Position numbers and translations under genes: made by a program. The notes under the pieces were generated by a model. The model was not told the origin of the DNA, ran no database searches, and saw nothing but the letters and a program-made list of their open reading frames with translations. Below, piece after piece: positions 26,704-39,400 of a stretch of DNA of 64,000 nucleotides (position 1 is its first letter; every line of letters starts with the position of its first letter). The DNA comes from an uncultured Clostridia bacterium (GTDB taxonomy: Bacteria; Bacillota; Clostridia; Christensenellales; UBA1242): the NCBI GenBank assembly GCA_944362545.1, contig CALVTJ010000002.1, positions 100,134 to 164,133 on the forward strand, written 5' to 3'.

Positions 26704-26733
26704 GTCATAATGTGACAAATTTTCTCATAAGAA
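26704..26733 (+). promoter_or_regulatory. Possible sigma-E-type promoter of spoIIID
   Basis: GTCATAAT, 14 bases, CATAAGAA. The spacing equals that of the candidate before the spoVB-like gene. spoIIID is a sigma-E gene in Bacillus. The -10 match is only partial. Confidence 0.35.
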
Positions 26734-26747
26734 TTATTGTGACAATT
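26711..26747 (+). repeat. Direct repeat TGTGACAA upstream of spoIIID
   Basis: TGTGACAAAT (26711-26720) and TGTGACAATT (26738-26747) are spaced 27 bases apart around the presumed promoter. A regulator site is possible; I cannot assign one. Confidence 0.35.
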
Positions 26748-26781
26748 CTATTGGAATTATCAAATTTTTATGGGAGGAGAG

Positions 26782-27042
26782 ATGAAACCTTATATCAAAG
26801 AGCGAACGCTGGAAGTTGCCAGACATATTTCGCAAACACAAGACACCATAAGAAAAACTGCCAAGATTTTTGGACTGAGCAAAAGCACTGTTCACAATGA
26901 CCTTTCAAAGAGATTAAAAAAAGTGGATGAAAAGATGTATGAAGATGTGCAAAAGATTTTGGATAACAATTTTGCGGAGAAACATATCCGTGGTGGAATG
27001 TCTACAAAACGCAAATATGAACAAAAAGAAAGAGAGTTGTAA
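26782..27042 (+). CDS. spoIIID: Sporulation transcription factor SpoIIID
   Basis: An 86-residue DNA-binding protein. It follows SpoIIID closely: KPYIKERTLEVARHISQTQDTIRKTAKIFGLSKSTVHND contains the helix-turn-helix (TIRKTAKIFGLSKSTVH), and the basic C-terminal part ends with AEKHIRGGMSTKRKYEQK, including the conserved HIRGG..T..KY. SpoIIID switches mother-cell gene expression between sigma-E and sigma-K. The ATG at 26782, behind GGGAGGAG, gives the family start; a second ATG four codons upstream lies in the ribosome binding site. Its presence is the best sign that the organism can form spores or descends from a spore former. Confidence 0.93.
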   Translation: MKPYIKERTLEVARHISQTQDTIRKTAKIFGLSKSTVHNDLSKRLKKVDEKMYEDVQKILDNNFAEKHIRGGMSTKRKYEQKEREL

Positions 27043-27331
27043 AAATTTTGAAAAAATAAAAATCTCAAAAAAAATGAATAAAAAATGCAAAAAATCTTAA
27101 AAAAATTGATTTTTTCGCATTTTTTTGTTAATTTTTTATATTTTTTTTAATTTTTTATTGATTTTTTGACAAATAAATATATCAAATTTTTCTTTGCTTT
27201 TTCTTTCAAAACCGATAAATCTTTGAAAAAATATTTTAAAAAATTGTCTAAAACATTTTTTAATTATTTTTTGTATTTTTTATTTTCGAAAATAAATATT
27301 TTGTTTTTTCATAAATTTTTTTGTCATTTTT
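27043..27331. other. Extremely AT-rich intergenic stretch before the giant gene
   Basis: This stretch is almost only A and T runs. No stem with a real GC core and no reading frame of interest was seen. Such tracts often bend DNA or bind nucleoid proteins. Confidence 0.45.
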
Positions 27332-27361
27332 TTGACTTTATGTGCGCGTTTTATTTATAAT
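27332..27361 (+). promoter_or_regulatory. Promoter of the giant lipoprotein gene
   Basis: TTGACT, 18 bases, TATAAT. The leader is about 45 bases and ends with TAAGGAGG, a full match to the 16S rRNA 3' end, four bases before the ATG. Confidence 0.75.
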
Positions 27362-27377
27362 ATTATATATATAAAAG

Positions 27378-27392
27378 TCTGCATATTGCAGA
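27378..27392 (+). promoter_or_regulatory. 5'-leader hairpin of the giant gene
   Basis: TCTGCA, TAT and TGCAGA form a 6-bp stem with a 3-base loop about ten bases from the presumed mRNA 5' end. It could protect the nearly 20-kb transcript from 5'-end decay. Confidence 0.45.
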
Positions 27393-27412
27393 TATTAACC
27401 TAAGGAGGAAAC

Positions 27413-30400
27413 ATGAAAAAAATTGCTATAGGCATTTTGAGTGTTTTTATGATATTGGGGGGATTGTTGTTGTCAGCGTGTGACAACAAAGTCTCTCTGT
27501 CGGTTTCCGAAACGGAAGTGACTCTATACACAAACTATGAGTCCGAACCAAGTTCCAGACAAATTCAGGTGTCTGTCGGAAATTCCTCCGCAGGTATCAA
27601 TATTGATGTTTTGTCAGGTGAGGGGGTTATCAAACTTTCTACTGTGACTGAAAGGGGCTCTGGAAATTATTCTTTTGAGATTTCAACAACAGCGGACAAG
27701 CAAAGTGGTGATGCTCAAATCAGAGTGTCCGCTCGTGATGATTATAGACAAAACCAAATTATTGACATTCATGTAAATACTGTGCTGGAAGACATTGAGG
27801 TTGCTTCAGATGACACGACCGATGCTCGAACAAATCTGTTTGTGGTCAAAGGTGTTGAAAAAGCACTTGATGTTGACACCTATTTCAATCTCGAACCATT
27901 GACCGCAAATGTGCGTGACATTGTTTGGAGTTTTGAAGATACCGAATCCGAAAACCCACAAGAATTTGTCAGAGATGATGTGCTTTATGCTACCATTGAA
28001 AACAATGTTCTTCGTGTGAATAATGAGTTTGGCGATTCTTACATAACACTTCGTGCTTCTTTTGTCAATGACACCAGCATTTCAAATGTGGTTGAGTTTG
28101 AGGTTTTAAACAGAAGCACAATCAACAACTTGACCGTTGATGGCATTGCTTTCTATCAAAACGATGCCGTTTCAACAACAGAAAAGACTTTTGATCTTGT
28201 GAGAAACAATGCAAATTTGTCGAGCGTGGATGGCTCAATTATTATCAACACTCCTTATAGAATCAATCTCACACCTGTTGTTAGTGAACTTTTGCCAAAT
28301 GGTTCCTTGCATCAACTCTCAAGAGAAGAATATGAAAATTTCCTGTCTTTTGACATAGGAACTCCAGTGATTGATGATGCTGCGGGAAGAATAACTTACA
28401 ACTTTTCTATTGATGCTCTCGACCAAACAAGGGTTAACCAGTTTGCTACTCTTTATTTCTACTTCCAAGTTGGCTACAGAGACTACAATTATGATATCAC
28501 AACTCAAGATGTAGATATAATTTTAAACACATTTTATTCAGCAACTGGCATGGAAATTGTCAATGCTAACAGGGATATTTTGAACAACAGTACCATTGAT
28601 GTATTTTCAAGTTATGAAACAGGAGATGGCTTTCAAATAACAGGGACAGTTTTGCCGGATGATGTTGCACTTGATGACAGCAGTTTTTATATTTCGGTTG
28701 ATTTAAACCAAGAAGCATTGCGTACACTTCAACTTGATGGTGATAATCCAATTTCTTCGTTTGTGACATTCTATTATCGTGGACAAGTTTTAACTTTCTC
28801 AAATCAAACAGGCTCCAGCATTTATGTTTCACAGCCAATTTTGGATGGCTCGACTTTGTCCGTGGCAAGTGGAACAGAATTTGACATTGTCGAAGGCGTG
28901 GAATTCCATTTTGTGCCAACAAGCAATGCAAATGCCGACACCACACTTTTGATGAATTTTTACCGCATTTCTGAAGATGATATTTTGACTGTCACTGATG
29001 AAAATGATGAAGATATTTCTCAAATTACCTATCTTTCATCCAGCGCGACTGCACCAAGAGAAGTGACATACACTTTGAAGATATCTGGGCTTTCAACAAT
29101 TTCTGGCTTGGAACTTGAACATGACTCAAACTCAAGATTTACATTTTCAGACTTGACATTGCTGGGTTCGACCGTAAGCGAAGATGAAGGAATGTTTATT
29201 ATTGTAAGATTTACTGTCACATTGAATGGTTCCAACTTTGACTCCATGACAAACTTCTGGTTTGAACATATCACAGGCAAGACTTCAGAGCAATTTACCG
29301 TTCATGCATTTGTGCCAATCACATCGGCAAGCATTTCAAATGCCGACAAATCATCTGCAGATGTCTATCGTGATGAGCAGGCCGTGCAAGATTATGTAAA
29401 TTTTGGTGGAATGATTCAACATGATGTGGCAAGACAGAGTCAGTCGCTTTCTCGCCTCATGCTTGAAGCAGGTGTAAGTTTGCCTCTATACACAGACTAT
29501 GCAAATGCAACATTGGCAGAAAATGGTATCTCTTACAGCATTTTGTCTCTTGATAATTTGGTAAATGCGGTTATGATTGTGGAAGGCGTGGATGAAGAAA
29601 CTGCACAGGCAAGAGCGGAAGAAATTTTCGCAAGTAATTCTTTGGATGAAATAGCCACAAATTATTACATTTACTTTGAAGAAAATGATGGACTTTTTGT
29701 CAACATAAATCAAGACAGATTGTCATTGACAGACAATGAGTTTAGAGGATATATTTGTGTGTCATTCAATGGATATGATGAAAATCATGAAGAAGTTGTT
29801 TTGGTAAGATTTTTTGCTCTTGAAAGTTTTTATTCTGTGAGATATCTTTCACCAAATGTGCAGACCTCTTTGCTTTACACTACAGAAACACTGAGCGAAA
29901 ACGATATGGGGCGCTCAAGGGTTGATGTCGCAATCTCAATGAGACCAGATGAGAAAGTTCCAACCTATTCAAACAGTCTTTCAAGTTTTGAATTTTCTTC
30001 TGCACTTGAAGAATTTGAAATTACGGATGGCGGAACGCATCTTCAAAACCGCTATTATGAAATTTCAAATATCTCTTTTGCAAATTCGGGGAGATATTTT
30101 AGATTTAGAATCATTGCAAATTCAACAAATTTGCAAACATCTGTTAGGGATATTTTGACAATTACATACCATGATGGCAATGGCGTTGAAAGAAGAACGG
30201 AAATTCAAATTGAAATTCGCAACGTAAATCGTGTCGAGAGTGTTCAGTGGCTCAACAGAACGGAGGATAATGAAATCTATCTCAATTTGACAACGACTGT
30301 AAGCAGTGAGAGAAGTTTCACAATTTCAACTTCCGTTATGCCAAGTGATGCAAATGATATCGGTCTTACTTACAGATATTTTGCCAATGCCGGTTCGACA

Positions 30401-33400
30401 AGTGACCTTTCAATCACAACATCATCCATTGGCCAGACATTCAATCTCAACATAAACACCAGCACAGGTGGTTATGGAAGTTTGTATCTTTTGCCTAATG
30501 ACATGGTCAAGACCGTTGATGGTGTTCCTCAAGTTTTGCTATACAGATACACAGAAGATGCCGGTGGAAACATCATTGAAACACCGATTTACAAGAGATT
30601 GTCAGAATTTGACCAATATTATGACCTTTTGATAAATGAAAATGATGAAATTTCCACATATTTCTACAACAATGATGGAGAACAAATTTTCTATAAAGAT
30701 TTAATTATTAAAATTTCAATAACCATTGCAGATGGATTGAGTGAAGGCACTGCTATCAGGGTCTATAATGAAGCCGACCTTCAAAACATTGATACTGCAA
30801 AATTTTATCGCATTATGAACAACATCGCATTGACAAATTGGACAAGTTATAGAGAATTTAGTGGAATGTTCTTTGCTCGCGAAGGGGATTCGGTGACCTT
30901 GACTTTTGCGGGAAACAGTCAAAACTTTGTTGATACTCTTTTGGCAAATGGAACAATCAAAAATCTCAACTTTGTTGGAAATGTGACAAGTTCCGGAACA
31001 GAAGCAGGCGGATTTGTTGTCAACACAAACTTCGGCACAATTGATGATGTTGCTGTTGATGTTTATTATTCAAATGGACAATATTTGAGCAGTAATTTGA
31101 CAGCATACACATCATATGTTGGTGCACTTGCCGGAATTAACTATGGAACAATTGCAAATTCAGCATCTTATGGTGTTTCAATAACCTCCACAAATGCTGT
31201 TTATGTCGGCGGAATTGTCGGAAATAACCAATCAAGAGTGGAAAACTGTGGTGTTGAATTCTATAACTTTGTGGATGAGAGTGGAAGAACTCAAACAAAC
31301 AGCATCACAACAAACGCACCAATCGGCGGAATTGTCGGATTTGGTGGACAAAACAGTGTGATTGATGGCTCTTATGCCTATGCTTATTCCTTGATGGATT
31401 CTGATAATGCTAATGTTAACACGATTTTTAGAAATGACACGGCTATTAAAGCGGCATTTTTGGCATCGTTTGAAGTGGGTGCAAGAGTGAATGAAAGTTT
31501 TGCCTTTTTGGGAAATTTGCTTACACCGGTTGAATCTAATAACTCTACACAGAGAATTACATTTATAAATTCTTATATATCATATTATCAAGCAGGGGCT
31601 TCTGGTTATGAAATCAACACCAGAATCTTTGTCAACGCTTCGTTTGCTTACACTGGTCAGCGTTATCAAAGTGATGACCTAACACAGATAAGTGATAACA
31701 ACGTTTTGACAACAGCAGACATCCCAAGTGACTATTCTAATCCGGATGCCGGCAGTAAATGGGCAAACTTAGTTGTTCGCCTTGATACTGGCATTTGGCA
31801 GACTGTTGACATTGACCGAGAAGTAAACTTTGGCTTTATGCACCTTCAAAATCATGCTCAAAGTGCAGCGGTCGATGTCGCTGGTGTGGAAATCGCTGAC
31901 AATGTTTCTCCTTTGAAATCTTTGAGTGCGGGAAATGGCAAGGGAATTTTGTTTGTTTACACTCCAAATGCAAACATAACTGACAGTGCGGAGTTGTCGG
32001 CATTGCAAAATTACAACACAGTCACTATTGCCGAACTTTTCGGTGTCAGTGAAGAACAAGCAAGAAGTTTGCTTGTGACAAGCGAAAGTAGAAATATTTC
32101 AATCAGCACATCTTCAATAAGAATTTTGTCAAGGAATGCGACAGGCTTTACGCTTGATGTTCATTCCAGAATGGATTATACATCTTACAAAACCTTCACA
32201 TTTGTGGTGCTTAACTATCTTCCAGAACTTTCCACCACAATCAACGGAAACTCTCTTACAGACGGTCAAACCGTTTTGCTTCAAACAGGTCTTAACAATT
32301 CAAGAACTGTGATGTTTAACACAAACAACACCATCTATTTGAATGGAAATGGTTATTCTACACAAAGGGACAACATTTCTGTGGAATATGTTTTGACAGG
32401 CAATGATTATAGCGAAGATGTTGATGGGCAGGTGACTAGTGGCACATATCTCACTGTCAGTCAGAGCAACAATTCATTGACCTTTGTTGGGAACAAAAAT
32501 CACGAAGATGACAGTTCAACTCGTGTTGAGTCCTATCTTGTTGTGGATGATATTGCTTATGATGCAGATTTGTCGGGAGCAATTCGCGCAAACAGAACAA
32601 GACAGTTTGGCATTTCGGTTTATAATGGTGCCACAGCACTTGCTGTGACAAATGCTACAAATCTTGTGGTTAGACCTTCACAATATGCTGTGTTTAATGC
32701 AAATTTGGTCACAGATGCTGAAAACGACAACTTGCAATTTGTATTGAGATATGGAGAAATTGAAATTGCTGGCGAAAGCACAGGAGAATATTCCTCACAA
32801 TTTGTGGTTGACAGCAGATTGACATTGGATTTGGCTTGGACAAAAACTCAAACTGCCGATGGCTATGATTTCAGAATTTGGGTTGGCGTGGCACAAGAGA
32901 GCAAACATCTTGTGGAACATGATTATGAAAATTTGCAGATTGTTATCAGTCCAACAAGTCAAGTCTCAAATGACAATTATCAGAGAGTGGTTGGGATTTC
33001 TGTTCGCACACAAGAAATTGACAGTGTTGGCATTGCAACTTATTTGGTAGAAAGCAGACAAATAAGAAATTCTGTGCTCTATCTTCTTCCGGAAGATGAA
33101 ATCACAAACACTTTGACCCCTTCTTCAGATGCCATTGTGGCAGTGACAGTTGACCCGGCATATGCACTTATGACACACTTTACTCTCACATACTCCGTTT
33201 CTGGCGGAGAAAATGTCGGCACAGTCAGTCTTTCAAGATTGGCTTACAATTCAAGATATGGCTATTATGTCAATGCAGACTCAACATCACTCATTGAAAA
33301 TGGAATCAGAGTAAATTTGACTGAAACAGACAGAACAGGCAATGGAGTCTACTATTTTAGAATTTACATTTCAAGTGCATTTGAATCCAACAGCAATTTG

Positions 33401-36400
33401 CAGTTGACACTGACATATTACAACGGTGACACCGTTTTGGTTTCTGGTACACACAATTTGAACATTGATTATATGGCAAATGCCAATATCAGAGTTGATG
33501 GAGCCTCAACCATCGTTTTGGCAAAGGGTGGAAGTGCACAGGTGACTGTGACTGTTGACATAGATCAAGACCTTTATGATTTGAGATTACAAAACAACAT
33601 GGCCAACATCAATTTGTCGCCAACAACAGTCCAAATTTTTGACACTTACAAGGTTTACACTGCAACACTGACTGCTTACGTTGATGCAATGCTCACAGGG
33701 GGCAATGATTCGGGCATCTTCTATGTTGTTGCTTCAGTGCGCAGAGTGATAAACAACACCGCGGAAATCAAAGAAAGCAGAGCAACAATCTGTCTTGTTG
33801 ACTTTTCGGTTGATGGCGATGGCATAAGGGTTTCGGCAAGTGGTGGAACGGCAACCTACAACGGTCAAACTTATGATGTGCTTTATTCATATATTGGTGC
33901 GACTGATACCTTGACTTTTGATTATCCATATGATCCTGAAACATATAACTATGATCCAAATGATGAAAGCGAAGTGAGTGCTGTTAATGCCATCATGGAA
34001 AGCAGGACCAGGTTTGAGCGCAACAACACCTATCGTGATGATGAAACAGGTTATTATATCAACTATGGTTTCAATGAAAGTACTGGTGCTTATGAAGAAA
34101 TTGAACTCAAACACCAACTTTGGTATGCAACTGGCGAAGATGAAATCTCTTCAATTTGCAACGATTCTGCTATCATTCAAAATGACATTTTCTCAATTGA
34201 TGAAGCAGAAGGTAGAATGCCTGATGGTTCGGCATATACCTATCTTACAATTACAGGAAGAAGAACGGGTAGACAACTGATGATGCTTCGTACAACCATC
34301 ATCTATCAAGGAATTGAGATGTACTATGATTATTATTTCTTGGTGGTTGTAGATATCTATTCTGATGAAGAAATGCCAACACAGATTTACACAGCAGATG
34401 AATTTGTGAATTATGCAACAAATTCCGAACAGGCAGATGACTACATTTTGATGAATGACATCGTTTTGGCAAACTATACACCACTTGACACAACGCTCTT
34501 CAACAGCCTTGATGGAAATGGATACACCATTCATATCAACAGTTTTGCTTATCCTGAAGATAGCACATTGAACCTTGCTCTCTTTAATACTGTGACAGAA
34601 AACACCACTCTTAAAAATGTCAGAGTGAATATCTACAACGGCGGGCAAATTTCTGTCAACATCTCAAATTATAGAACTATTAACATTGCAGGTTTTGCTA
34701 TCACAAACAATGGTATCATTTACAACTGCGAAGTCTTGTCATACTTTGATGATGCGTATCAGTCAAGTTCAATCTCAGGTGACACAGGTCTTGTGGTCAC
34801 CTACACAATGGGGACAAACACAGATCCGATTGAGATGACTGCCTCCATGGTTTCTTCAATGAATATCTCAAGCACAGTCTCTGGATTTGTTTATGAAAAT
34901 AACGCATCCATCACAAACAGCAGAGTTGGTGGTGACAGCATAAGACAGATTGTCAACATTGCTGGCACAGATTATTTGCGCTCTCGAACACTGGGACTGT
35001 TTGTCATCAAAGGACAAGGTGAAGTGTCTGGCTTTGTGAATCAAAATGGCGGCGAAGGTTATGTCAGTGCATCATTTGCAAAAAACATTCAAATTTACAA
35101 TGACATGCAATCGACAACTTCGCTCTCTGCAGGGTTTGTTATTTACAATTTAAACAACATCCAAAACAGTTATGTCGAAGGTTTGGGAGAGGACACTGTC
35201 AATGGGCAGATTGTAATTTATAACACTCTTTCAAATATCAAATCACTTGGTATAATTGCCGGCTTTGTTTACGAAAATGATGCTTTAATCAAAAATTCAT
35301 ATGCAAACATTGCAATTGAAAACAGTGAATCAAGGCCTTCAATGGCTGCCGGTTTTGTTTATATAAACAACTCAAGCGGAACTGTCACACTCTGCTATGC
35401 CGCTTGTCAAATCACACAGACAGATGTCAGTCAAATGCAGTTCTCTGGTGTGGATGAATTGAGCAATTCGTTAAATCAGGGATCTATCTCGCTTTCCTAC
35501 TTCTATAATGAATCACTTTTGGATGACACAAATCAAACTGCAATGACAAGTGGTGCTTTGGCTGTGACAAATGTCAATGACCAAGATACTTTCTATGGTT
35601 TCAGTTTCTCTTCGGGAGAAGATGCTTATGATGGTATTTGGTCTGTTTCTGACACTCAAAAACTTACTCTTGTCAGTCCAAATCAAATTGCATTTTCAAA
35701 TCGTTATGCAGTGACAAACGGGACTTTAACTTCTGTGCTGTATCGCAGGTCCATCACTGATGCGGAGACAATGAGAAGTGTTGATTTGTCATACGGCAGT
35801 GATACAAATCCAATCATCATCCGTGATGCGTATGATTTTGCGATGGCAACCGGAGATGCTGGTGCAAATGCGTTGTCTTCTTACAGAGAATATTATAATG
35901 ACACCGAAGTGTTTGGGAATTATAGACTTGTCAACAACATTGACATGTCAGAAATTGACCAAAATGCCGAAAATGATGATTCAATTAAATTGACCACAAC
36001 CGCAAAGACTCTCTCGGGACTTTTGGATGGTAATGGTTTTACTATTTCAAACATCAGTCTTGGAAGCAGTGTTGCAGTGGAGAATTATGGTTTGTTTGCA
36101 AAAATGCATGGTGCTGTTGTTATGAACCTTGACCTTGTGGTTGATTCCATCCACAATTCAAGAGCAAACATTGTTGGAACTTTGGCAGGAACAGCAGTTG
36201 ATTCAAGGATTTTGGCAATCAGCCTTTCCCCTGTATCTTCGCAGGATATGGGCAGAACATCCATTCAAGGCAACAACGTTGTTGGCGGTGTTGTCGGTAT
36301 GCTCTTTGGCGAAAGCCAACTCAGCGATATAAATGTTGTGGATATTGATGTTTATTCGGCTTATTATCAAAGAGGGAAACAAGTTGGAACAAACAGTAAT

Positions 36401-39400
36401 TTTGTTGGCATAAATATGAGAAGCAGCGCTTCAACAGGGAATTCACTTGCTTCTTACGTTTCACGCTTGTCCTATGCAGGAGCAATCACCGGTTATGTGG
36501 ATATTTATGATACCATTTACAGTGGTGCTGTGACCTTCTCTTCTTCTTTGGAGATGAGTGATTACAACATTGTGACAGTGCATGTTTCTGATGCTGTCAA
36601 TATCTACGGCGAAGTGGCTGGTGGTCTGTTTGGATATGTTGGCATTTCAACTTTGATTTATGATGCCACAATCGAACTTAACGCAGATATGTCCCTTACA
36701 AACCCTTCTTACATCATTTCTAAAAATCTGTTTGCAGGAGGACTTATTGGTGAAAATTATGGTGGATTGTTTGCGGTTTCAGCAAGTTATGAACAATCTC
36801 TTCAAGATACCATTGAAAAAGGTTTAAATGGTGATGCAAACAATGAATATAACTATTACAATGGCAGTGTGAATGTTGAGAGAGGACAACAGTCCATCTT
36901 CTCTTACACACCAAATGATGAAGGCTACAACATCAATATAAACGATCCACTCTTTGTTGGCGGGCTTGTCGGTTATATGGGCGGTGGATATATCTACATT
37001 GGTTATAACAAACTCAATGTGATTTCTCATTCCGATTCAACCTTTGCTGTCGGTGGAATTATTGGTCTTGCAGGCTATACCGAATCTGTTTATGATATCA
37101 ATTTTGCTGATCCTGCTCCACAAGTCAACATTTTGTTGAATGATGTCTATGCTTCTGGCGATGTTTATGTTGATGGAGCAAATGGCACGAGTGCCGGTAT
37201 TGTTGGTGCTCTGGAAACAGTCTCCGCAGGTTCTGACAGACACACTTCGGCACTTGCAATGAAAAATGTATTGGCAGTAAATTATTATTCCTACAATGGT
37301 TCAATGTTGACAGGCGATAGAGTGGCAACTGGTGTTGAAAACTATATCAGTGACAGACACTTTATGCTTGTTGGTGGAATTTATAATGCAAATCTCACTG
37401 GAAGTGATCTTTATGAAACTCAAGTTTTGAATGGAGATTTATATCTGATTGATTCGGAAAACAATTATGTTAACATTCTTTCCAGCGGAATTTTCAATAT
37501 GCATCAAGCATTGACAGTTGGTGGTTATACAAATGTTCAACTTGGCACTTCAGGGGTTTCTCTTGGTTTGAAACCTTATGGTTTTGATGTGACTTGGCAT
37601 ACTTCAACTGACACAGATGGGCTCTATGATGCAATTTTGTCGGTGGAATCCATTGGATCAAGTTATATGACAACGCTGTCAAGTGCTTATGCAAGACTTT
37701 ACACGTATTTCATTCCAAATGGTTGGAATGATGAATATTGGGAGCATGCCGAAGATGATTTGTTCCCACATATAGAACTTTTGCCAACTTTGAACATCAT
37801 GTTCTGGGATGTTTACAACACCAGTGAAGTTTTGAGTGCTATGCAAAACGGCAACATAACTGTTGTTTTGAGAGGACGTGTGAGTGAGGAATCTGAATCA
37901 GGCTATCGTGATATTGATTTAAGAGAGTATGGTGATGCATCTGGTATAATTGAAAACTTTAGCGGAGAACTTATATCTTATTACGACTATATCAACAGCA
38001 GCACTGAAGGCTTTGTCACTCAAGAGATAACCACACAGAACGGAACAATTATTGGTGGACATAGAAGTACACTTACAACTTCTGCGGACAAGGTGGGCAT
38101 TATCATAAACAAATCGTTGTTTGATGGAATTGGCCTTGGTGCAAGCATTCGTGGTATAAACTTCTACCTTTGTCCAGATGATATGACTGAAGATGGCTCT
38201 TTGACCGGAGATGTCTCCTACAATCTTATTTCTGGAAATGCAAATCAAGTGTTGTTTGATGATGTTAACATTGTTTTAAACTGTTCGCTTAATATAGAAA
38301 CTCAGGGGGTTGCAGGAGTTGGTTTTGCTGCAGGACTTATCTCAAATGTTTCCTATGCATCATCTTATATAAACACAAGAATTACAATGAGATACAACTC
38401 AGTGATAACTTTCGTACACAACAAACCTCTAGATGATGAATTTGAAGAAGAAAATGTGTATGTTGGCATTTTGGCAGGATATATAGCTCAAAACACTTCG
38501 TTTACACAACTCAACATTCAGGGCATTTCCTTTGTCAATGAAGATGGAGATAATTCAAATGTGACAATTGATATAAACAGCGATGGAGTTGAGAATTTGT
38601 ATGCCGGTTTATATGCCGGAATGATTACAAAATCAAATGTTTCTGGCAGAATTGCCTTGGGACTTTCCAATGTTGGCAATGTCAACATGTCTTTCTCCAC
38701 GGCCGAGAATTCAAACACAAGTGTTCATATTGGCGGTTTTGCTGGTGAAATTCACTCTGTTGACAGTGTCAGCCTTGTGTCAAGTGGTGATTCTGACATT
38801 CAAGAATCATTCTTAAATATCAATCAAACTTCAAATGTCAACATGTTGTATGCTGGGCTTGCATTTGGAAGCATCGTAAGTTGTCCATTAAACATTGCAA
38901 ATGTTGGCTATGTTGCACTTTCACTCAACGGTGGTATATATCAAGTTGGAGATTCCACTAGCGAAGTGGCATATCTTGGTGGTATAGCAGGCTATACAAA
39001 TTCAAGCACAACAATTTCTGGCTTTTCTGTCAACTTCAATGTTGGAAGCAAAGAAAGTGCAAGTGATGATGCAAATAATTATCTTACAAACTCGAATGAT
39101 TCGACAGCAACTCTGTTTGACAAAAATCTTTATGATTATTCAACTGGTTTTGGTTCTGCAAAATTGACTCCGTTTAAAACAAAAGGCACAAGCGATGCAA
39201 ACATTGCTGGGGATAGTATAGGTGGTTTCTTTGGTTATGTCAGTGACACCTTGTCAATCACTCGTGGAACATGCACAATTTCAGGGAACATTGATGTTGA
39301 AGTGCAAACATCAGAAACAGAGGACACAACAACATTGCAAGAAATCAGCATAGGTGGTTTGGTTGGACAAACAATTAGTTCTATCATGCTGGCTACCGAA

